A DNA stretch of 64,000 bases. It comes from Nocardia rhamnosiphila NBRC 108938. Its GTDB lineage: Bacteria; Actinomycetota; Actinomycetes; Mycobacteriales; Mycobacteriaceae. This document shows, piece after piece, positions 54,156-61,434 of the stretch. The DNA is taken from NCBI RefSeq assembly GCF_000720425.1, contig NZ_JOAJ01000013.1, positions 52,328 to 116,327 of the forward strand, written 5' to 3'. The notes below the pieces were generated by a model. It did not search any database, had not been told where the DNA came from, and was given only the letters and a program-made list of their open reading frames with translations. A program made the position numbers and the translations under genes. Position 1 is the first letter of the stretch. Every line of letters begins with the position of its first letter.

Positions 54156-54761
54156 GTGACCAGTGCCGATTCTGCCACCCCGACCCGGCGCGAACTGCTG
54201 AAACAGCAGCGGCGCGGCCAGTTGCTCATGGCCGGGGCACGGCTCATCGCCGAACGCGGATACCTCGGTATGCGCCTGGACGACCTCGGCGCCGCGGTCG
54301 GGATCAGTGGACCCGCGGTGTACCGGCACTTTCCCAACAAGGAGGCGCTGCTGGTCGAATTGCTGGTGGGCATCAGCCGCCGGCTGCTGGACGGCGGCAG
54401 CGCCGTCGCCGCCGACGCGGACGGACCCCGGCAGGCGCTGGCCGGGCTGGTGGAATTCCACCTCGACTTCGCGCTCGGCGAACCCGAACTCATCAGCATC
54501 CAGGATCGCGACCTCGACAATGTCCCGCTACCCGCCCGCCGCGAGATCCGGCGCACCCAGCGCCGCTATGTGGAGGTGTGGGTCGGGGTGCTGTGCGAGA
54601 TGACGCCCGGCCTCACCGAGGAGACCGCCCGGGTACAGGCCCACGCGGTGTTCGGCCTGCTCAACTCCACCCCGCACAGCGCCGGCCCGGCCCGGGACCG
54701 CAGTCGCGCTGTGCTGCGCTCGATGGCCCTCGCCGCGCTCACCGATCCCTTGTCGGACTGA
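54156..54761 (+). CDS. TetR-family regulator of the leucine operon
   Basis: A 201-residue TetR regulator. The helix-turn-helix at about residues 15-60 includes MRLDDLGAAVGISGPAVYRHF. GTG 54156 is chosen because AAGGAG (54145-54150) lies 5 bases upstream; GTG 54150 would overlap that site. It is divergent from accD1, matching the TetR gene beside accD1 in mycobacteria. It probably senses a branched-chain acyl-CoA. Confidence 0.87.
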   Translation: MTSADSATPTRRELLKQQRRGQLLMAGARLIAERGYLGMRLDDLGAAVGISGPAVYRHFPNKEALLVELLVGISRRLLDGGSAVAADADGPRQALAGLVEFHLDFALGEPELISIQDRDLDNVPLPARREIRRTQRRYVEVWVGVLCEMTPGLTEETARVQAHAVFGLLNSTPHSAGPARDRSRAVLRSMALAALTDPLSD

Positions 54762-54843
54762 GCAATTGCGTTGCGGGACGGGCTCGTGTGCCGAGCATTT
54801 GTCCGATTGGTTGCCTGCCGACCGCTGGCCATAGAGTCGCGGC

Positions 54844-55851
54844 ATGACCGAGCAGCGGTCCAACCCGCACGACGCGTATTTCCGCAAAGTGATGTCCCGC
54901 CCCGCCAACGCAGCTTCCGAACTACGCGCCGCGCTACCGGAGTCGATCAGCACCCGCCTGGACTGGGCCGCTCTACAGTTGCAGCCGGGCAGCTTCGTGC
55001 ACTCCGACCTCCGCAACCGGTTCAGCGACCTGCTGTTCCGCACCCGCCTCGACGGGCATCCCGCCTACGTGTACCTGCTGATGGAACACCAATCCAGCAG
55101 TGACCGGTTCATGGCCTTCCGCATGCTCGAATACATGGTCGCCATCTGGCGCCAGTACCTGATCGACAACGAAAAAGCCAAGACTCTGCCCGCGATCATT
55201 CCGTTGGTCGTGCACAACACCGCCGATGGCACCCGATGGTCGCCGGCGCACCCCACCGAACTCGCCGACCTGCTCGATCTCGACTCCGCCGCCCGCGCGG
55301 CCCTCGGTCCCCACTTGCCACGGCTGAAATTCCTGCTGGACGATATCGCCGTCCTGGACCTCGCTGCCCTACGTGAACGTGACCTCACCCCCGAGGCCAG
55401 GGTTCTCCTGATCCTGCAGCGGATCGCACCGAGAAACGGGCGGCTGGGACACGATATGCTGGACTGGCTCGAAGACCTCCGCGCCCTCGACACCGGCCCG
55501 GATCCACTCGGCGATTACCTGACCGTTCTGACCTACATCATGACCGTCGGGGAGACCGGCGAGGCCGATCTTGCGGCGGTCTTCGAACAGCTCGGTCCGC
55601 GAGCGAAGGAGGCGATCGTGACCACAGCAGAAATCATCGAAGCGCGCGGCGAGGCACGCGGTGAGGCACGCGGTGAGGCACGCGGTCGTATGGAGGGGCG
55701 CGTGGAGGCGCTGCTCGAACTGCTGACTGCCAAGTTCGGGCCACTGCCCGATGCGGTGGCCGACCGTATCCGCTCGGCCGACCCGACCCAGGTCCGTCTC
55801 TGGACGGCTCGGGTGCTGACCGCCACCACCCTCGATGAACTGTTCGCCTGA
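54844..55851 (+). CDS. Rpn-family recombination-promoting nuclease / PD-(D/E)XK putative transposase
   Basis: A 335-residue protein of the Rpn (YhgA-like) group. The start NPHDAYFRKVMSRP, then DLRNRFSDLLF, and the nuclease core YVYLLMEHQSS, with Asp and Glu-x-Gln, are typical. The C-terminal part has EARGEARGEARGR encoded by tandem repeats, then a regulatory tail. Rpn proteins in enterobacteria are DNA endonucleases linked to recombination and phage defence. It stands alone here with no transposon ends visible. ATG 54844 has weak ribosome signals. Confidence 0.85.
   Translation: MTEQRSNPHDAYFRKVMSRPANAASELRAALPESISTRLDWAALQLQPGSFVHSDLRNRFSDLLFRTRLDGHPAYVYLLMEHQSSSDRFMAFRMLEYMVAIWRQYLIDNEKAKTLPAIIPLVVHNTADGTRWSPAHPTELADLLDLDSAARAALGPHLPRLKFLLDDIAVLDLAALRERDLTPEARVLLILQRIAPRNGRLGHDMLDWLEDLRALDTGPDPLGDYLTVLTYIMTVGETGEADLAAVFEQLGPRAKEAIVTTAEIIEARGEARGEARGEARGRMEGRVEALLELLTAKFGPLPDAVADRIRSADPTQVRLWTARVLTATTLDELFA
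55651..55686 (+). repeat. Three perfect 12-base tandem repeats inside the Rpn gene
   Basis: GAGGCACGCGGT occurs three times in succession (55651-55662, 55663-55674, 55675-55686), each adding four residues (EARG type). Being a multiple of three, copy changes keep the frame. Confidence 0.9.
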
Positions 55852-55932
55852 CCCCGAGCGTCGCCCGCAAATGCTATCCGGCCGGATCCCGCTGGATACG
55901 GGTAGCGTCGCACCGCATCGGGGTGTCGGCAG

Positions 55933-55963
55933 TTGACCTTGACGCAGGGTCAACCTCTGAGCA
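55933..55963 (+). promoter_or_regulatory. MerR-type promoter with 19-base spacer
   Basis: TTGACC (55933-55938) serves as -35 and TGAGCA (55958-55963) as a weak -10, separated by 19 bases rather than 17. The spacer holds an inverted repeat: TTGACC and GGTCAA (55948-55953) around a 9-base centre. Overlong spacers with a dyad are the mark of MerR-activated promoters. A MerR gene lies downstream. Confidence 0.65.
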
Positions 55964-55971
55964 TGGTCGGC

Positions 55972-56775
55972 ATGACTGCGAAAATCGATCACTTCACGGT
56001 CCGCCGCGGTGATGTCACGATTGCGATGTCCCGTGGCGGACGAGGACGACCGCTGGTCCTGTGCCCCGGACTCCTCACGACACAGGCCGATCTGCACGAG
56101 CTGACCGAGCTGCTGCGGCGCGAGCACGACGTGGTGACCTTCGATCTGCGGGGCCATGGTCTCTCCTCGGCCGCCGACCGGTACTCGTTCGAGGCGTTCC
56201 TGGGCGATTTCTGCGCCGTCATGGCGGAGGCGAGTCGCCTCGGACTACCCGCGCAGCCCGTCCTCGTGGGCCACTCGCTGGGCGCGGACCTGGTCGTGCA
56301 CTATGCCTGTGAGCATCCCGGCGCCGCTGCCGAGCTGGTTCTCGTCGATGGCGCGAATCCGGTGCCCGAACCGTTCGTCACCGAGGCCGACCTGCCGGAA
56401 TTCCGTGCGATGTTCGACAGTCTCGCGACCTGGGCCCAGAGCCTGGAAGGCACACCGCGTCAGGTGGTGCTCACCGCCCAGGAGACGCTCGACCTGAATC
56501 TCGAGGTGGATGTCGTCCGGTCTGCGATCCTCGACCGGTATCGGAAGATCGACGCTCCGATCAGCATGATCATGTCGACTTCGATGGCCGGCGACAGCGG
56601 CGAAGGGCGCGCGCCGTGGCGCAATCAGAACTGGCGGGCCGGTATCGAGCGGCTGGTCGAGGACCGGCCGCACATTTCCGTATCGTGGCTCGACGCAGGT
56701 CATGGGCTGATCGTCAGCCGTGCCCAGGAGATCGCCCGGCTCGTTCGGGGCATCACCGGCCGGCCGGATGCGTAA
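55972..56775 (+). CDS. Alpha/beta hydrolase under MerR control
   Basis: A 267-residue hydrolase. DLRGHGLS lies near residue 58, the nucleophile motif GHSLGAD near 100, and a late DAGHG supplies His. No substrate is evident. ATG 55972 matches the predicted start point of the MerR-type promoter, implying a leaderless mRNA; ATG 55963 is an alternative. The MerR gene follows 28 bases later on the same strand. Confidence 0.82.
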   Translation: MTAKIDHFTVRRGDVTIAMSRGGRGRPLVLCPGLLTTQADLHELTELLRREHDVVTFDLRGHGLSSAADRYSFEAFLGDFCAVMAEASRLGLPAQPVLVGHSLGADLVVHYACEHPGAAAELVLVDGANPVPEPFVTEADLPEFRAMFDSLATWAQSLEGTPRQVVLTAQETLDLNLEVDVVRSAILDRYRKIDAPISMIMSTSMAGDSGEGRAPWRNQNWRAGIERLVEDRPHISVSWLDAGHGLIVSRAQEIARLVRGITGRPDA

Positions 56776-56803
56776 CCGGCCCGGGGTCCAGCAGACTGGT
56801 TCG

Positions 56804-57592
56804 ATGCTTACCATCGGCGAGGTGGCCTCGTACGCCGGGGTGACGGTCCGGGCGGTGCGGCACTACCACGCGAAAGGACTGCTGCCAGAGGCGCAGCGGG
56901 ACCACTCCGGTTATCGGAGATACGACGCCGCCGCTGTGGTCGAGTTGATCCGGATCCGTACCCTCGCCGAGGCCGGGGTTCCGCTGGCGCGCGTGCGGGA
57001 GCTTTTACAGGCCGGCGCGGCGGAGTTCGCGGCGGCGGTCGCAGATATCGACGAGCGGTTGCAGGCAGAGATCCGGCAGCGGCAGCGGCTGCGCGGCCGG
57101 ATCGCCTGCCTCGCTGCCGGGGACAATCTGGTGCTGCCCGCGCAGTTGGTCGAGTTTCTCGACCGGCTGCGGGCGCTCGGAGTCGACGAGCGGATCGTCC
57201 AGGTCGAACGTGACGGCTGGATCCCGCTGGTCGCGCACTCGCCGGAACGGGCCTCGGAGTGGATCACCCGGAAGTGGGAACAGCTGGTCGACCCCCAGCT
57301 CATCGATTTCTATCTCACGCTGGGCGAGGCGCTGGATCGGCCCGATGATCGAAGCCTTGCCGAATTGGCCGACAAGATGGTCGCCTACATCACGCAGATA
57401 GTCGATACGCGGGGCGAACACTATCTCAACACCTCCGATATCGAGCCACCTCTGGTCGAACTCCTGGACACACTGGCGTTCGAGACCTGGCCGCCGGCCC
57501 GTCGCCTGGCCGAACTACTGGCCGAGCGAGGCTGGAGCGGCTGGACCGAGCTCCGGCAGATGGACCCGCCACGGGACGTTGGAAGGTCCTGA
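56804..57592 (+). CDS. MerR-family transcriptional regulator
   Basis: A 262-residue MerR protein. The N-terminal winged helix (MLTIGEVASYAGVTVRAVRH, then YDAAAVVELIRI) is followed by a coiled linker and a long C-terminal ligand domain, as in drug-sensing members. It has no metal-binding cysteine pair. It follows the hydrolase gene, which carries a MerR-type promoter, so it is the likely activator. It converges on the MFS gene. Confidence 0.88.
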   Translation: MLTIGEVASYAGVTVRAVRHYHAKGLLPEAQRDHSGYRRYDAAAVVELIRIRTLAEAGVPLARVRELLQAGAAEFAAAVADIDERLQAEIRQRQRLRGRIACLAAGDNLVLPAQLVEFLDRLRALGVDERIVQVERDGWIPLVAHSPERASEWITRKWEQLVDPQLIDFYLTLGEALDRPDDRSLAELADKMVAYITQIVDTRGEHYLNTSDIEPPLVELLDTLAFETWPPARRLAELLAERGWSGWTELRQMDPPRDVGRS

Positions 57593-57633
57593 TCCGCGCC
57601 GGTAGACCGATAGCGGCTGCTTGCGGCCGTGTT

Positions 57634-59013
57634 TCAGCGCCGGACGCTCGCCGCTGCGTCGCGGGCGGCATCGGCCCGATCGATATCGGCCAGATCGAAA
57701 CCCTTGGTCTCCCGGGCGACCAGCACCGCGACGGCGGTCACCGCGGCCGCGCCCGCGAGATACAGCGCGATCGGTACCGCCGAATCGAAGACCTCGAGCA
57801 GTTTCACGGCGATCACCGGGGCCAGCGAACCGGCGACGATCGAGGTCACCTGGTAGCCCAGCGACACCCCGGAGTACCGCATTCTGGTCGGGAACATCTC
57901 CGCCATGACGGCGGGCTGCGGGGCGTACATCCCGGCGTGCGCGATCAGGCCGAGCATGATCGCGGCCGTGATGATCCAGCCGTTGCCCGTGTCCATCATC
58001 GGGAAGGCGAAGAAACCCCAGGCGCCGGCCGCGACGGTACCGGCCAGGTAGACCGGTCGGCGGCCGATCCGGTCGGCCAGGGTACCGGCCAGCGGAATCG
58101 CCGCGAAGTGCACCGCGTGCGCGGCGAGCAGCCACCACAGGATGTCGTCCGTGGCCATACCCTCGCGCACCTTCAGATATGTGATGGTGAAGGTGACGAC
58201 CAGGTAGTACATGATGTTCTCGCCGAAGCGCAGGCCCATCGCGGTGAACACGCCCCGCGGATACCGTTTCAATACTTCTACGGCGCTGAACGACGAGGAC
58301 CGCACCTGTTCGGCTTCGCGTTGCGCGGCGGTGAAGATCGGCGCGTCGCTCACCTTGGTGCGCACGTAGTAGCCGATCAGCACGACCACCGCCGACAACC
58401 AGAACGCGATCCGCCAGCCCCACGAGAGGAAGGCGTCGTCGGACAGGGTCGCGGTGAGGGCCAGCAGCACCAGGGTGGCCAGCAGGTTCCCGCCCGGCAC
58501 GCCCGCCTGCGGCCAGCTCGCCCAGAAACCGCGACTCCGGTTCGGGCTGTGCTCGGCCACCAGCAGCACCGCGCCGCCCCATTCCCCGCCGACCGCGAAA
58601 CCCTGTAGGAACCGCAGCGCCACCAGCAGCGCCGGCGCCGCGTAACCGATCTGGCCGTAGGTCGGCAGACAGCCCATCAGGAAGGTCGCCGCACCCACCA
58701 GGATCAGGCTGAACTGCAGGAGGCGTTTGCGCCCGTAGCGGTCGCCGAAATGGCCGAACACGATCCCGCCGAGCGGGCGGGCCGCGAAACCCACGGCATA
58801 GGTGAGGAAGGCTTTGAGGATCGCGTCGAGTTCGCTGTCGGACTCGGGGAAGAAGATCTTGCTGAACACCAGCGTCGCGGCCGTGCCGTAGAGAAAGAAT
58901 TCGTACCACTCGACCACGGTCCCCGCCATCGAGGCGGCGACCACCCGGCGCAACCCGGACCGATCCGGTGGCGCGGCCCCGTCGGCTTTCTCGGACCTGT
59001 CCACCACACTCAT
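57634..59013 (-). CDS. MFS transporter of the metabolite:H+ symporter (ProP/ShiA-like) group
   Basis: A 459-residue transporter with 12 hydrophobic helices. The sequence GTVVEWYEFFLYG in the first helix and GHFGDRYGRKRLL in loop 2-3 are marks of the metabolite:H+ symporter family, which carries small carboxylates, betaines or shikimate. The substrate is unknown. ATG 59013 is used. No operon partner is evident. Confidence 0.88.
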   Translation of the reverse strand: MSVVDRSEKADGAAPPDRSGLRRVVAASMAGTVVEWYEFFLYGTAATLVFSKIFFPESDSELDAILKAFLTYAVGFAARPLGGIVFGHFGDRYGRKRLLQFSLILVGAATFLMGCLPTYGQIGYAAPALLVALRFLQGFAVGGEWGGAVLLVAEHSPNRSRGFWASWPQAGVPGGNLLATLVLLALTATLSDDAFLSWGWRIAFWLSAVVVLIGYYVRTKVSDAPIFTAAQREAEQVRSSSFSAVEVLKRYPRGVFTAMGLRFGENIMYYLVVTFTITYLKVREGMATDDILWWLLAAHAVHFAAIPLAGTLADRIGRRPVYLAGTVAAGAWGFFAFPMMDTGNGWIITAAIMLGLIAHAGMYAPQPAVMAEMFPTRMRYSGVSLGYQVTSIVAGSLAPVIAVKLLEVFDSAVPIALYLAGAAAVTAVAVLVARETKGFDLADIDRADAARDAAASVRR

Positions 59014-59216
59014 CGCCGACTCCTCACACGCTCCGGCCCCGGCGGCGGGGCCACACGGAGTATTACCCGGCTGCGGTCACGGTATCGGCGGTTTCGCGAG
59101 GTTGATCGAGGGGCGCCCGACCCGGCGGTGGCGCCGTCCGAGACCGGCTGCGGCCGACCCGTGGTCACGCACCCGCCGCCACGGTCACGCGGCGGGTGCG
59201 GTCGCGGTGGGCCGTC

Positions 59217-59564
59217 TCACCGGGCCAGTTGCAGGACGAGCGTGGCGACTACCGGAGCGAGATAGAGCAGCGGGAACACTGCGGTGTTGTACGAGCGTGC
59301 CCGCAGTGCGGTCGCGGTCGCGCCGAGGAAGTAGACGATCAGGCCGACGGCCGCGGCCACACCGAGCACGGGTACGGCGAAACCGGCGAGCAATCCCAGC
59401 GCCCCGGCGCTCTTGGCCAGTGCCAGCCAGTTCCACCACGACCGCGGCACACCGTACTGTTCGAGCGATTCGACCACGAACTGCTTCTTCGCGAACAGCG
59501 AGTAACCCGAGAACCCGACCCACAGGGCAGTCAGTACCGCGACGATGTAATAGGCGACGTTCAT
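59217..59564 (-). CDS. DoxX-family small membrane protein
   Basis: A 115-residue protein with four predicted helices beginning MNVAYYIVAVLTALWVGFSG. LAKSAGALGLLAGF and the overall length fit the DoxX-like family, often linked to redox stress. It is divergent from the PPOX protein gene 182 bases away. ATG 59564 is preceded by GAGAAAAGG. Confidence 0.8.
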   Translation of the reverse strand: MNVAYYIVAVLTALWVGFSGYSLFAKKQFVVESLEQYGVPRSWWNWLALAKSAGALGLLAGFAVPVLGVAAAVGLIVYFLGATATALRARSYNTAVFPLLYLAPVVATLVLQLAR

Positions 59565-59746
59565 GACGAACCTTTTCTCTCCGGCCGGTGCGATCCCGGC
59601 GAATACTGCATCGACGACGCGGGCGGCCCGGGTGTGACATCGGGAGGGGCGGAGCGGAGGAGCAGGGACGATCCGGCCGCACGACGGTCCCGACCCGCGG
59701 GGCCGTAGGCGATGGAAATGGACCCGTCCGCCCTAGGCTTATCCGT

Positions 59747-60175
59747 ATGGCCTCACTTTCCGACCCCAAGGTGCGTGAATTCCTCAGTTACGGAACCCGA
59801 ACCGCCAAAGTGGCGTTCACCGCGAGCGACGGGCGTCCGCTGGTGACGCCGGTGTGGTTCCTGCTCGACGGCGACGAGATCGTCTTCAACACCGGCAAGG
59901 AGACCGCCAAGGGGAAAGCGTTGCAGCGCGACCCCCGGATCGCGATGGTGGTGGACCTCGAGGAGCCGCCCTATGCGGCCGTGCAGATCCAGGGCACGGT
60001 CACCCTGTCCGAGGATCCGGCCGAGTTGTTGCGGTCGGCGACCGCGCTCGGCGGGCGCTATATGGGTACGGCCCGCGCCGACGAGTTCGGCCGGCGTAAC
60101 GGTGTGCCGGGTGAACTCCTGGTCCGGGTACAGCCGACCAAGATCATCGCTTTCTTCGACGCCGTGGGGAGCTGA
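59747..60175 (+). CDS. PPOX-class (F420-type) oxidoreductase
   Basis: A 142-residue split-barrel protein starting MASLSDPKVREFL. The pattern GRPLVTPVWFLLDGDEIVFNT and GKALQRDPRIAMVVD matches actinobacterial PPOX-class F420-dependent reductases. The reaction is unknown. ATG 59747 lacks a ribosome site but has a TTATCC segment close upstream, so a leaderless transcript is possible. Confidence 0.83.
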   Translation: MASLSDPKVREFLSYGTRTAKVAFTASDGRPLVTPVWFLLDGDEIVFNTGKETAKGKALQRDPRIAMVVDLEEPPYAAVQIQGTVTLSEDPAELLRSATALGGRYMGTARADEFGRRNGVPGELLVRVQPTKIIAFFDAVGS

Positions 60176-60325
60176 TCGCGGCGGTCGGACCGGCCGTGGC
60201 TCGCCCGCGTCCCGTCGGCGCCGCACCCGGGGACGCGGTGCCCGGCACCGGCCGGCGGCTGCCGCGCGGGCCCGGGCCGGGTACGGGCGGCCGGTCCGGC
60301 ATCGGCCGGTGCCTACACTCCACGC

Positions 60326-61084
60326 ATGACTGTGCACTTCATCGGAGCCGGGCCCGGCGCCGCGGATCTGCTGACGGTGCGCGCGGTGGAATTGTTGCGG
60401 CGGTGTCCGGTCTGCCTGTACCCGGGCACATATCTGGATCCCGAGGTGCTCGCTCACTGCGCCCCGGCCACCGAACTCATCGATACCCAGCGGCTCGACC
60501 TGGACGAGATCACGGCGCATATGGTGCGCGCCACAGCGGCGGGTCACGAGGTGGCCCGGTTGTGTTCGGGTGATCCGTCTCTCTACTCCGCCCTGACCGA
60601 ACAGACGCACCGGCTCGATGCCGCCGGCGTGCCGTGGGATATCACCCCCGGCGTCCCCGCCTACGCCGCCGCGGCGGCGCTGCTGGGTACGGAGTTGACC
60701 GTTCCCGAGGTCGCGCAGTCGGTGGTGCTCACCCGGACGCGGGCACGGTCGACGGCGATGCCGGAGACCGAAGCGCTGGCGGGGTTCGCGCGCACCCGGG
60801 CCACGCTGGTGCTGCACCTGGCGATCACCCGTATCCGGCAGCTCGCGCTGGAACTCGTCGCGGACTACGGCCCGGACTGCCCGGCCGCGGTGGTCTATCG
60901 CGCGAGTCAACCGGACCAGATCGTGTTACGCGGCACATTGGCCGATATCGCGGATCGGGCCGAGGCGGCGGGGCTGTCCAGGGCGGCGGTGATCCTGGTC
61001 GGACGGGCGCTGGCGACCGGCATCGACTGTGCGCAATCGCACCTCTACGACCCGGCGCGTGACCGCAGTCACCTGGGCGGATGA
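60326..61084 (+). CDS. cobM: Precorrin-4 C11-methyltransferase CobM
   Basis: A 252-residue SAM methyltransferase of cobalamin synthesis. FIGAGPGAADLLTVRA at the start, a GDPSLYSAL core near residue 75 and TPGVPAYAAAAA near 110 are the family signatures; CobM methylates C11 of precorrin-4. It stands alone: no other cob gene and no B12-riboswitch pattern is seen in the 150 bases upstream. Confidence 0.9.
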   Translation: MTVHFIGAGPGAADLLTVRAVELLRRCPVCLYPGTYLDPEVLAHCAPATELIDTQRLDLDEITAHMVRATAAGHEVARLCSGDPSLYSALTEQTHRLDAAGVPWDITPGVPAYAAAAALLGTELTVPEVAQSVVLTRTRARSTAMPETEALAGFARTRATLVLHLAITRIRQLALELVADYGPDCPAAVVYRASQPDQIVLRGTLADIADRAEAAGLSRAAVILVGRALATGIDCAQSHLYDPARDRSHLGG

Positions 61085-61434
61085 GGAAGGGGCGGCCCGA
61101 CCGCCCGGGGGACCCCGGAAACCGCCCGCTGACCGGTGGCACCGTCGTCGAACCCGGTTGGTGACACGGCTGTGCTTCGGTAGATTGGGTCGGTGATCAG
61201 GAGTCGACGCCCGGGTGCGATGGCACGGTGGCATGGGGCACCGGGTGTGCCGGGTGGTACGGGGCGCCCGATGTAACGGCTCCGGCTTCACAAACGGATA
61301 ACTCCGATGGACATTTTTGCCTGAGCAAACGAGAAGTGGGCCTGGAACCGCGGTTGCCGCGCTGTCGGCGGTGCGTGTCGCAATCCGGGTGTTGACGGGA
61401 AGCGCACGCGTGCGTTCCGGAAGCGAGGTTAGGG
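61085..61434. other. Intergenic region upstream of the NRPS gene
   Basis: A 350-base gap between cobM and the NRPS gene. A locally AT-rich patch at about 61290-61320 (GACATTTTTGCC) could be promoter-associated. GGTTAGGGTT at 61427-61436 recalls half of an IdeR iron box but lacks the second half. No gene was recognised. Confidence 0.45.

Noticed and set aside
54844..55851. Rpn gene as an active transposon
   Set aside because: No terminal inverted repeats, target duplications or partner genes were found around it.
60176..60325. Possible cobalamin riboswitch upstream of cobM
   Set aside because: No B12-box-like sequence or long folded leader was found in the 150-base gap.
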